Source: Legionella bozemanae | Lineage (GTDB): Bacteria; Pseudomonadota; Gammaproteobacteria; Legionellales; Legionellaceae | Reading direction: 5' to 3' | DNA: 64,000 bases | Assembly: GCF_001648595.1 (NCBI RefSeq) | Contig: NZ_LBAW01000016.1 | Span: 43,347-107,346, forward strand | Shown here: in pieces, positions 47,221-54,890 of the stretch | Numbering within the stretch: position 1 is the first letter of the stretch | How the letters are laid out: each line of letters opens with the position of its first letter | The notes under the pieces: generated by a model | Databases searched by the model: none | Told to the model about the DNA's origin: nothing | Seen by the model: the letters and a program-made list of their open reading frames with translations, nothing else | Made by a program: the position numbers and the translations under genes

Positions 47221-47291
47221 AACGGTCTATGTATCTTTTTCCCTCTGACATTATGATACAATAAAGTGCATTTGATTTATTCTCCGCTGTT

Positions 47292-48380
47292 ATGAAACCC
47301 AATCAAACACTTAAAAATCGGGGCGCCCTTAGCAATCCAGATGGCCGATTTGAGCCACAGACCCGCGAACATTTTGCTGATGGCTGGGACATCGAAGAAG
47401 ATATTCTTCCCCCTTTAGAAACCTTTTTACTACCTGAGTATTCTAAATCAGTAATTAGCCATAATGATTCTCCTGATCTTGGCTTTGAACAGTCAATTAA
47501 TCCCTATCGAGGTTGTGAGCATGGGTGCATTTATTGCTATGCCAGACCCAGCCATTCCTATGTCAATCTGTCACCGGGAATCGATTTTGAAACTAAAATC
47601 TTCTATAAAGTGGATGCAGCCAAACTTTTAGAAAAAGAAATTAATAAATCGAGTTATGCGTGTAAACCTATTGTTTTAGGGGCAAATACTGATCCTTATC
47701 AACCCGCAGAAACAAAACTTGCCATTACTCGTAGCCTTTTAAAGGTTTTAGCCTATCACCGTCACCCAATCATTATTATCACTAAAAATGCGCTTATAGA
47801 ACGAGATTTAGATATTTTATCCGATATGGCAAAACACAATTTGATCAAAGTTGCGATAAGTATTACTTCTCTTTCAACAGATCTGAAACGGATTATGGAG
47901 CCTAGAACGACAGCGCCTTCTGGCAGGCTAAGAGTAATAAAACATTTAACTGAAAACAAAATACCTACTCGCGTTATGGTTGCACCGATTATTCCCATGA
48001 TCAATGACATTGAAATGGAAAAAATATTGCAAGCTGCTGCACACGCAGGTGCCAGACATGCCAGTTATGTATTAATCAGACTACCTCATGAAGTCAAAGA
48101 ATTATTTAAAGAATGGCTGAGCGAACACTTCCCCCAAAGGGCCGAACATGTGATGAGTCTTATTCGCCAAATGCGTGGCGGGAAAGAATACGATGCACGA
48201 TTTGGTGTCCGTATGCACGGCGAAGGAGAATATGCCAATCTATTAAAGACTCGATTTCTTCTTGCTTGTAAACGATTTCGGCTCAATGTTGAACCTGAGC
48301 CTCATTTGGAAATAAATAAGTTTTGTAAAAAAGAAGATTTATTATCCAAACAATTAAGCCTCTGGGAGGATGAATGGTAG
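47292..48380 (+). CDS. Radical SAM protein, PA0069 family
   Basis: 362 aa with the 4Fe-4S radical SAM motif CEHGCIYCYARPSH (Cx3Cx2C) in the PA0069-like context NPYRGCEHGC. Other family blocks are GANTDPYQPAE, IITKN and RVMVAPIIPMINDIEMEKI. Related proteins are sometimes annotated as spore photoproduct lyase-like or DNA-repair-like, but the reaction of this family is not established. Single gene with a weak ribosome binding site; ends 155 bp before the small Cys-rich exported protein. Confidence 0.92.
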   Translation: MKPNQTLKNRGALSNPDGRFEPQTREHFADGWDIEEDILPPLETFLLPEYSKSVISHNDSPDLGFEQSINPYRGCEHGCIYCYARPSHSYVNLSPGIDFETKIFYKVDAAKLLEKEINKSSYACKPIVLGANTDPYQPAETKLAITRSLLKVLAYHRHPIIIITKNALIERDLDILSDMAKHNLIKVAISITSLSTDLKRIMEPRTTAPSGRLRVIKHLTENKIPTRVMVAPIIPMINDIEMEKILQAAAHAGARHASYVLIRLPHEVKELFKEWLSEHFPQRAEHVMSLIRQMRGGKEYDARFGVRMHGEGEYANLLKTRFLLACKRFRLNVEPEPHLEINKFCKKEDLLSKQLSLWEDEW

Positions 48381-48535
48381 AGTGATTCCAAACATTCATT
48401 GGAAAGAATACCTTTCTGATTTTTTTTACTACCACTTGGATCTTAAATAAATATATTTGATTAAAATTAATGCAAAATAAGAAATAAATTCTATAATTAA
48501 TCTGAGTGAAAAAAAGTAAAACCAAGGAGGATGTA

Positions 48536-48772
48536 ATGAATACAAGTTCAAGCATTTCAAAAATGCTACGTACAGGTATCATAGTCAGCTCATTATTCTT
48601 CGCAGTAGGTTATACGTCTATCGCCAGCGCAGCTCAAGGATGCGGCCATGGATATCATAGGAATATGTATGGTGGGTGTGTATTAAATGCTCCAGGACCC
48701 AATTCATCACCAGCTCCATACCATCCAGGCTGCTGGCGAAATGCTTGGGGCCAATTACGTTGTTATAGATAA
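48536..48772 (+). CDS. Small exported Gly/Cys-rich protein (GCG_CRPN-like)
   Basis: 78 aa from the ATG at 48536, preceded by AAGGAGG (48523-48529). The signal peptide ends ASIASAAQ. The 40-residue mature peptide holds GCGHGYHRNMYGGCV and HPGCWRNAWGQLRCYR, with four Cys in two GC...C pairs, like the small exported proteins with a GCG...CRPN pattern. Function is unknown. A strong terminator follows at 48783-48818. Confidence 0.85.
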   Translation: MNTSSSISKMLRTGIIVSSLFFAVGYTSIASAAQGCGHGYHRNMYGGCVLNAPGPNSSPAPYHPGCWRNAWGQLRCYR

Positions 48773-48782
48773 TTACTTCCTT

Positions 48783-48818
48783 GGCCTTGCCTTTCTTAAA
48801 AGGTAAGGCCATATTTTT
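48783..48818 (+). terminator. Intrinsic terminator of the Cys-rich peptide gene
   Basis: GGCCTTGCCTTT (48783-48794) pairs with AAAGGTAAGGCC (48799-48810), one G-T pair, four-base loop, followed by ATATTTTT. It is 10 bp past the stop at 48772. Confidence 0.85.
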
Positions 48819-48872
48819 AACTCAATTTTACTTAAGAAACTTATTTGTTCTAAGTTTTACTTAACAGTTATC

Positions 48873-49010
48873 TTATTTCTTTTTATGAGAATGAGGTTCT
48901 AATTTAGACTTTTCTTGAGGATGTTTTATTTTATCAGGATGAGTAGAATGCTGTTGATCGTGACGGCGCGCATCTTGTGACTCATTCTTAAATTTATTAT
49001 GTTTTGACAT
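48873..49010 (-). CDS. Small hydrophilic His/Lys-rich protein (45 aa)
   Basis: Reads MSKHNKFKNESQDARRHDQQ, then HSTHPDKIKHPQEKSKLEPH and SHKKK. The ATG (49008-49010 on the minus strand) follows GGAGAGTGCAC. It is very polar, with seven His and ten Lys, and no hydrophobic core, so likely disordered, perhaps a nucleic-acid- or metal-binding peptide. The ribosome binding site and start codon are tandemly duplicated just upstream (see the repeat entry). Confidence 0.6.
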   Translation of the reverse strand: MSKHNKFKNESQDARRHDQQHSTHPDKIKHPQEKSKLEPHSHKKK

Positions 49011-49050
49011 GTGCACTCTCCTTTATTATGTTTTGACATGTGCACTCTCC
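48990..49050 (-). repeat. 29-bp tandem duplication of a ribosome binding site and start codon
   Basis: The segment TTTATTATGTTTTGACATGT plus GCACTCTCC occurs twice in tandem, offset by 29 bp. On the minus strand each copy contains GGAGAGTGCACATG. The upstream ATG (49037-49039) is out of frame with the 45-aa gene and opens a 38-codon frame ending in TAA that overlaps it. Confidence 0.88.
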
Positions 49051-49137
49051 TTTTGATTAAAATTTCCATAGAATTTAAACTTAGTAGGACTTACTTAAAA
49101 AAGCAAATCACTCTCTTTTCGCAATCGTACTCACCAG

Positions 49138-49192
49138 GTCTGGTGCCAATTCGCTAGATTGAACCAAAATAGGAGACATGGAAACAAACCCT
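49138..49192. repeat. MITE-like element, internally deleted relic
   Basis: GGTCTGGTGCCAATTCGCTA GATTGAACCAAAAT (in two parts) joined directly to AGGAGACATGGAAACAAACC: the left and right ends of the 140-bp element without the central hairpin. It lies in the 282-bp gap upstream of thiM. Confidence 0.6.
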
Positions 49193-49292
49193 GATTTTTG
49201 AGTGGCACTTAATTCGTAAATTCAGTGGTTGTAATTTAAAAAGTGCGTTAAAGTAATTTTAAAAATTGAAATCATTTTAAAATGGATTTTTT

Positions 49293-50072
49293 ATGACACC
49301 AGAAGTAAATGAAGCCTTAAGGAAAATAAGGCAGCAAAAACCCTTTATCTTAGCTATCACCAATTATTTTCCTATGGGTTATGTGGGAAGTGGAATACGT
49401 AGCATTGGCGGTTTCCCATTAATGTGTGGCGCAGAAGAGGAAGTCGAAGAATTACTAGGAATTTCTAAAGCAGTAATAATCAATCTCGGCAAATTAGATA
49501 ATACTTTTGTTACACTGATTAATCTCCTCTGTGATATAGCAAATAAAAAGAACATTCCCGTTATTTTAGATCCTGTAGGAGCGGGCGCAAGCCAATACCG
49601 AACAGATGTTGCAACCAACTTAATAAAAAAACATCAAATATCCATTATCCGCGGCTATCCTAATGAAATTGCGAGTTTGCTGACTGGGGAGCTGGTAATT
49701 CAGGATAATAACCATCTTATGGAAGATAAAATAATAATAGAAAACGCTCAGTCATTATCAAAAAAATATAAACTCACTGTAGTTGTTAGTGGAAAAAGAC
49801 ATTTAGTTGTCAATTCAAATCAAATAGAGCAATTTAATTTCGATTCGGCCATGGTACAAAAAGTCGCGGGGATAGGTAATTTACTTTCAGCAATGATTAG
49901 CGTTTTTCATTCTGTGATTAAAGATCAATTTTTGGCCGCTAAAAATGCAGTGCATTTTTATGCTGAATGCGTTGGGCCAACTTCAAGTGGTGCTTCAGGC
50001 CCAGCTTCATTGATTATAGGGGTAATCGATCAAATTTATATTAATGCAAAAAAAGCACAACTATTTGCATAA
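49293..50072 (+). CDS. thiM: Hydroxyethylthiazole kinase-like protein with altered active site
   Basis: Ribokinase-like fold, 259 aa. ThiM phosphorylates the thiazole alcohol in thiamin salvage. Family blocks are AITNYFPMGYVGSGIRSIGG, PLMCGAEEEVEE, ILDPVGAGASQYRT and SIIRGYPNEIASL. The anion-hole motif that normally reads TGTGC reads AGIGN (codons about 192-196; Asn codon at 49878-49880), so the conserved active-site Cys and neighbouring Thr are lost. The substrate loop TNYVAMN is also changed to TNYFPMG. No thiE, thiD or TPP riboswitch is near. It may have another substrate or be inactive. Confidence 0.85.
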   Translation: MTPEVNEALRKIRQQKPFILAITNYFPMGYVGSGIRSIGGFPLMCGAEEEVEELLGISKAVIINLGKLDNTFVTLINLLCDIANKKNIPVILDPVGAGASQYRTDVATNLIKKHQISIIRGYPNEIASLLTGELVIQDNNHLMEDKIIIENAQSLSKKYKLTVVVSGKRHLVVNSNQIEQFNFDSAMVQKVAGIGNLLSAMISVFHSVIKDQFLAAKNAVHFYAECVGPTSSGASGPASLIIGVIDQIYINAKKAQLFA

Positions 50073-50120
50073 AATTAAGATATATAGCATTGTAGGGTTT
50101 CTGGATAAACACCGTTCGCT

Positions 50121-50156
50121 AACCCGGGTTACGGCTTCGCCCGCACCTAAGGCCAC
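50121..50156. repeat. Half palindrome (compact hairpin form)
   Basis: AACCCGGGTTACGGCTTCGC CCGCACCTAAGGCCAC (in two parts), nearly the same as 46277-46311. It lies between the convergent thiM and methyltransferase genes, ending seven bases before the methyltransferase stop. Confidence 0.78.
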
Positions 50157-50163
50157 AATCAAA

Positions 50164-50856
50164 TTATTTGGTAAATGCCATAAAAGCAAATATTCCTTTA
50201 TCTACAAGAACTTGAAAGTTATTCCAAGCTTGCTGACAAGCAATCTGGGCAAATGTATCAATTTTTTCAGGATAATCGTCAGTACGTGGATGCTCCATCC
50301 GTGCAATAATCTCATCATCAGCTATCTCGGAGTCGCTTTCCAGCATACGTGATTTTAAAGCATCCAGCCATTCATCACGTGTTTGATGCTGCTTAAGCAC
50401 ACCGTCGACCATTAATAAAAAACCATTAGGAGTTAATTTTTGTTTGCATAGAGCAATAAAATTGTTTTTCTCGTGCAAAGATAAATGGTGAACCGCATAG
50501 CTGGTATAAATCACATCGACGGGTGCAGATACACGAGGAAGTGCGGCAATCATATGATCCGCAATGAACTCTTTTTCACAATCCAGCGATGCAAGCGTGT
50601 TTTCCGCCATTTTTAAAACATCTGGCGCGGCATCAATACCAATATATTTTTTTATTGATGTTCCAGTAAGTACAGAAACAACAGTACTGCTATCCCCGCA
50701 ACCAACATCTGCAAAAGAAAAAAGACGGTCTCCCATATGAGTTACGAGAAATTGTTGCAACGCCTGCAACATTTCACGATGATATAATGTATTATTTTTA
50801 ATAGCACTTTGATACCGTTGCCAATTTTTATTAAAGTACTCACTCGCGGCAGTCAT
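50164..50856 (-). CDS. Class I SAM-dependent methyltransferase
   Basis: 230-aa single-domain methyltransferase. Motif I is FADVGCGDSSTVV, the adenosine-binding acid is in YIGIDAAPDV, then IYTSYAVHHLSLHEK (motif IV/V region) and FLLMVDGVLK. The N-terminal EYFNKNWQRYQSAIKNNTLY and the C-terminal region are of the small-molecule methyltransferase type. Substrate unknown. It converges with thiM with a half palindrome between. Confidence 0.85.
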   Translation of the reverse strand: MTAASEYFNKNWQRYQSAIKNNTLYHREMLQALQQFLVTHMGDRLFSFADVGCGDSSTVVSVLTGTSIKKYIGIDAAPDVLKMAENTLASLDCEKEFIADHMIAALPRVSAPVDVIYTSYAVHHLSLHEKNNFIALCKQKLTPNGFLLMVDGVLKQHQTRDEWLDALKSRMLESDSEIADDEIIARMEHPRTDDYPEKIDTFAQIACQQAWNNFQVLVDKGIFAFMAFTK

Positions 50857-50955
50857 GGTTTATACCTTATAGTATTTAGTTATATAAAAAGGAGGATGAT
50901 AGCAACTCCCATCATTCAGGTACACTAAACCAGTATAGATAAAATAAAATGCAGA

Positions 50956-50984
50956 TTGCACAAAACAATGCTAAATGATAAAAT
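50956..50984 (+). promoter_or_regulatory. Sigma70-like promoter of the GH3 gene
   Basis: TTGCAC (50956-50961), a 17-base spacer and TAAAAT (50979-50984) match -35/-10 consensus well. Transcription would start near 50991 and give a leader of about 25 bases before the ATG at 51016. This argues against the in-frame TTG at 50956, which lies inside the -35 box. Confidence 0.6.
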
Positions 50985-51015
50985 TTGTTCCATTTGGCAA
51001 ATATATGGGCCACAT

Positions 51016-52152
51016 ATGAACTATTTTTACACATTATTACTTGCTTTATTTTTTTCAACGAGCAGCCTCGCTGGCGTTGCATCTGAGGCGAGTTTGCGCG
51101 ATAAAATTGGCCAAATGCTTCTTGTTGGTTTTGATGGGAAAAAAATTAATGAACAATCTGCAATAGTAAAAGCGCTTAAAGAAAATAATATTGGTGGCGT
51201 TATCTTATTTGACTACAATTATCGCACAAAAACATTTGACAAAAATATTGAAAGTCCAGAACAGGTAAAGAAACTTAATCATGACCTGCGCTATTTTGCT
51301 GAATTAGGTAATTTGAAACATCATCGACTGCAATTACCTCTATTAATTTCAGTAGATTATGAAGGAGGACAAGTAAATCGTTTAGGAGAGCAATATGGAT
51401 TTCCTCCAGCATTATCTGCTGCCGAAGTTGGCAAAAGAGAAACTAAAGAAGCTGAGTCTACCGCCGCTTCTATGGCTCAAACTTTAAAAAAGGCAGAATT
51501 TAATTTAGATTTTGCTCCGGAATTGGATGTAAACGTCAACCCAGACAATCCTGTAATTGGAAAAAAAGATCGAAGCTTTTCCAATGATCCCAAGCAAGTA
51601 ATACGTTATGCAAGAATTTATACACATCATTTCTTAAATCAAAAAATTCAATGTGCTTATAAACACTTTCCAGGACATGGGAGTTCTACCAAAGACTCAC
51701 ATTTGGGTTTTGTAGATGTTACCGATACTTGGCAATCTTATGAATTAAATCCTTTTGAGCAATTACTAAACTCTTCTGCAGCATGTGGTATGGTCATGAC
51801 AGCACATATTGTGAATCGTCAATTAGATCCATCTGGATTACCAGCAACGCTATCTCACAAAATATTAACGGATCTTCTGCGTCATCAACTGCGTTTCAAA
51901 GGCGTGATCATCACTGATGATATGCAAATGAAGGCAATTAGCGACAATTATGGACTTGAACAAGCTTTAGTACTGGCGATTAATGCCGGCGCAGACATGC
52001 TGATGTTTGGTAATAACTTATCTGTTCCAGCACAAGATCCAGTGCAAGTCATCGATATAATTGAAGCCAAAGTCCAATCTGGGGAAATCAGCCAAGAACG
52101 AATAAATGAAGCATATCAGCATATAGTAGCTTTAAAAAAATCATTAAATTAG
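51016..52152 (+). CDS. Exported family 3 glycoside hydrolase, beta-N-acetylhexosaminidase type
   Basis: 378 aa from the ATG at 51016, which opens directly into a signal peptide (MNYFYTLLLALFFSTSSLAG). The catalytic domain is GH3: IGQMLLVGFDG, ISVDYEGGQVNRL, the KHFPGHGSSTKDSHLGF block with the Asp-His general acid/base pair of NagZ-type enzymes, and the nucleophile Asp in VIITDDMQMKAI. NagZ removes GlcNAc from muropeptides in the cytoplasm; this one is predicted to be exported, so it may act on periplasmic peptidoglycan or on chitooligosaccharides. An AA10 monooxygenase gene lies 1 kb downstream. Confidence 0.88.
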   Translation: MNYFYTLLLALFFSTSSLAGVASEASLRDKIGQMLLVGFDGKKINEQSAIVKALKENNIGGVILFDYNYRTKTFDKNIESPEQVKKLNHDLRYFAELGNLKHHRLQLPLLISVDYEGGQVNRLGEQYGFPPALSAAEVGKRETKEAESTAASMAQTLKKAEFNLDFAPELDVNVNPDNPVIGKKDRSFSNDPKQVIRYARIYTHHFLNQKIQCAYKHFPGHGSSTKDSHLGFVDVTDTWQSYELNPFEQLLNSSAACGMVMTAHIVNRQLDPSGLPATLSHKILTDLLRHQLRFKGVIITDDMQMKAISDNYGLEQALVLAINAGADMLMFGNNLSVPAQDPVQVIDIIEAKVQSGEISQERINEAYQHIVALKKSLN

Positions 52153-52344
52153 GGGTAACAGGACCTAATAATTTGATTTAATCGCGGATTACGCCAAATA
52201 CGGCCGTTCCCTGATCGTTCCCTGATAGGGACTGTGCACCGAAGTTGGGGCTGAGCACTGACACATATAGCCTGGATGCAGCGAAGTGAAACTGGACTTT
52301 ATTAAGCCTTGTCGTTTTGATTCCCTGCTGCCAGGTTAGAATTT

Positions 52345-52779
52345 TTAATCTACACGTCTAAATTGAATCGCTACATCAACATCTACACCTGGAGAAACAT
52401 TTAACCTTCCTTTTGCACTGCCTGAATTTTTTGTGAAAATACCGTTTAAGTTACCAAATTCTGTTTTAATAGTAACCGCTCCATTAGCACAAACTCCCAT
52501 CAGTTTTGTGGTATGATGATCAGGGCACAAAATACTTCCTGAACGTTTGTCTGCGCTGACCTCGATATTAAAATTCCCGGCACTATCCAGAGTGCTAACT
52601 GTTCCCGATCCATTATAGACACACTCAATTAACCAATTAGAAGCCTTACCTGATCCGATCCAATTTCCAGGAACATCGTCACAACTATTTGCACTAGAAT
52701 AAAATGTAAAATCTGCATGCGATATAGTTGCAAAAGACAGTGCAGCAACAGTAAATCCAATGAGTAATTTTTGTTTCAT
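52345..52779 (-). CDS. Exported hypothetical protein (144 aa)
   Basis: Not recognised. The signal peptide MKQKLLIGFTVAALSFATIS is cleaved near SHADF. The mature protein is beta-rich with four Cys (SSANSCDD, LIECVYNG, SILCPDHH, GVCANG), likely two disulfides. The phrase GRLNVSPGVDVDVAIQFRR ends the chain. AAGGATG precedes the ATG. Perhaps a small periplasmic or secreted beta-sandwich. Confidence 0.72.
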   Translation of the reverse strand: MKQKLLIGFTVAALSFATISHADFTFYSSANSCDDVPGNWIGSGKASNWLIECVYNGSGTVSTLDSAGNFNIEVSADKRSGSILCPDHHTTKLMGVCANGAVTIKTEFGNLNGIFTKNSGSAKGRLNVSPGVDVDVAIQFRRVD

Positions 52780-53141
52780 TTTTCATCCTTAAAGAAATAA
52801 AGCCTAATACAAAACACCATCTGTTGTGACGGCGCAATGCGGGATTTATTATTACGTTATAAAACTACAAGTGCAATTGAAAGAAACCAGAATGAGAAAA
52901 TAAATTCCAAACCCTTTATTTTGCAAGAGCAAATTGCCCATTTAGCCAATGGTAGCAATTATGAGAAAGGATTGAAATTTTTCATTGGTAGCAGAAGTTG
53001 TTCCATTTTTTTCAGGTGGTAAATTTAATTATGTATGGTGTAAGTATTTGAAAATTCTTTGAATTATTTTATCTTTATATGTTGAACTTAGTTTGCTGTT
53101 TCACAAAGTTCTATTTAACTACAACATAAAAAGGAGTTTCA
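52780..53141. other. Intergenic region before the AA10 gene
   Basis: 362 bp. A 61-codon open frame at 52837-53022 lacks a Shine-Dalgarno and has no family look, so I do not call it. No repeat or strong hairpin is seen. AAAAGGAG at 53130 is the ribosome binding site of the next gene. Confidence 0.45.
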
Positions 53142-54788
53142 ATGAAAAAATTATGGCAATTTCTACTACTCAATTTTGTGAGTATACTGCTTAGCTCTTT
53201 CGTCTTTGCCCATGGGGTAATTGAGAGCCCCGCTTCAAGACAACAGTTTTGCGGCGTTGAAAGTAAGCCTGATGAAATATACAAAGATAAAATGACTCAT
53301 GAAGAATGCCGTCCGATGATGACTAAAAGTGATGGTAGCCTGGATAACAGCATTTATAACTTTATGGCCGTACTCACCCATACAACTGGGCGGTCAACTA
53401 AACCTATTTCCGAACTACCTGCTAATGTATGTGGTTTTAATTCGGAGTCTTGGCAAGGTGGAAAAACACCATGGGATCGCGCACTGAATTGGCCAACGGT
53501 TCCCATGAGTAGCGGACAGCAGGAATTTGTGTGGAATATTTCCTGGGGTAACCATTTTGGTGATACTGAAGAATTTGTTTATTGGATAACCAAACCGGAT
53601 TTCAGATTTGATCCGAATAAAGAACTTAGCTGGGATGATTTTGAAACAACACCATTTTGCCATTTAAGTTACAATGATCAAAACCCTAACGCAAATCCCA
53701 ATGTGATTCCCGATAAGGTGAATAATAAATTTGTTACCCTGTGTAACGTCCCAGCCAGAGAGAGTAGAGCCGTAATCTATGGAGAGTGGGGTCGTAATAA
53801 ATGGACTTATGAACGTTTCCATTCGTGTATCGATGTAAGCTTTAATGATAATCCCCCGCCGCCGGTGGACATCAAAGCGGTGATTCAAAAGCTCCCTACA
53901 CAAATCTCCGGCGCGGAAGAACTAGAGCTTGATGGCAGTCAATCAATTGGTTCTGATTTAAGTTATACATGGTCAATTGATGCCGATGATTTATCCCCTT
54001 ATACATTAACTAATAGCAACAGTGCAAAAGCCCATTTATCTCTTGCTAATCTAAGAGCTCAGCAACCTGTAACCATCAATCTTACAGTAACAAAAAATGA
54101 CTTACGCTCGCAAACGAGTCTAATGTTTATCCACTCGCCTGCGATAACCTCCTCCTGGCAGCTAGTAGGCAACGCTATCGTATCTGAAACATTAAAATCA
54201 GGAGATAAGATCCAGCTAAGGTTAATCGATAACAACGGAAAAGATTATTTCTTACCTTCCGAACCTCTTGTATTAGATAGTGAGTCCGCCAAACCGGAAA
54301 ACATTGCTTATACGTTGGCGCAAGTCATAAATATGGGCAACAACTTCTCCGTTAAGATTGGTATATTAGATACCAATGGAAAGGTGGAACCTGGGCGCAA
54401 CCTGAATAATAAAATTTATGCTCCAGTTACAAGTATTATTAAGAATGCCTATATTTATGTCGTACCTAGTAATAATCCCGTAGAAACGTGCACTATAGAG
54501 CGCCAAAGTGGCTCCAGTGCATATTGGATGGGATACAATATCTACGTCGATAAAGCCCCCTTTATTTTAGACTTTAGTTCAATTAACATTGATTTAACCC
54601 AAATTAATGTCTCTCCAGGGGTGTTTAGCGAGGTGAGTGCTATAAATAACCATCAGTTATTAGTCAAAATCAAACCATTTTGGGTGACTAAAACAGTCCC
54701 AGGTTATATGGGTTTTACCCCCAAGAGTGGAAGTTACCCTCCATTCGATAACCCACTTCCTGCAAGTTGCCAATCTGATACCAATTAA
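53142..54788 (+). CDS. Secreted AA10 lytic polysaccharide monooxygenase with extra C-terminal domains
   Basis: 548 aa. The signal peptide is cleaved before His24 (VFA-HGVIESPASR), exposing the N-terminal His of the copper histidine brace; the second His is in SWGNHFGDTEEF, and the domain ends RFHSCIDVSF (about residue 235). AA10 enzymes oxidatively cleave chitin or cellulose. A PKD-like domain follows (about 245-335, ELELDGSQSIGSDLSYTW) and then a beta-rich C-terminal part (about 335-545) with a Cys in VETCTIERQSGSSAYWMGYN, perhaps a binding module. AAAAGGAG precedes the ATG. Probably secreted by type II secretion. Confidence 0.87.
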   Translation: MKKLWQFLLLNFVSILLSSFVFAHGVIESPASRQQFCGVESKPDEIYKDKMTHEECRPMMTKSDGSLDNSIYNFMAVLTHTTGRSTKPISELPANVCGFNSESWQGGKTPWDRALNWPTVPMSSGQQEFVWNISWGNHFGDTEEFVYWITKPDFRFDPNKELSWDDFETTPFCHLSYNDQNPNANPNVIPDKVNNKFVTLCNVPARESRAVIYGEWGRNKWTYERFHSCIDVSFNDNPPPPVDIKAVIQKLPTQISGAEELELDGSQSIGSDLSYTWSIDADDLSPYTLTNSNSAKAHLSLANLRAQQPVTINLTVTKNDLRSQTSLMFIHSPAITSSWQLVGNAIVSETLKSGDKIQLRLIDNNGKDYFLPSEPLVLDSESAKPENIAYTLAQVINMGNNFSVKIGILDTNGKVEPGRNLNNKIYAPVTSIIKNAYIYVVPSNNPVETCTIERQSGSSAYWMGYNIYVDKAPFILDFSSINIDLTQINVSPGVFSEVSAINNHQLLVKIKPFWVTKTVPGYMGFTPKSGSYPPFDNPLPASCQSDTN

Positions 54789-54802
54789 GCGCAATCTAAT
54801 AA

Positions 54803-54832
54803 TTTATGACACACAACATTGTGTGTCATAAA
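54803..54832. terminator. Near-perfect dyad between convergent genes
   Basis: TTTATGACACACAA (54803-54816) and TTGTGTGTCATAAA (54819-54832) pair perfectly around a two-base centre. It is 15 bp past the AA10 stop and 59 bp before the end of the glycosyltransferase gene, so it may terminate both. Confidence 0.55.
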
Positions 54833-54890
54833 GCCTCTTTGTTCTGTTGCAAAATGATAAATGCTTTTTTAGGGGAGAATCCCATTCAAT

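Noticed and set aside
52837..53022. Open frame of 61 codons upstream of the AA10 gene
   Set aside because: No Shine-Dalgarno, no recognisable pattern and a Lys/Asn-rich composition expected from AT-rich non-coding DNA.
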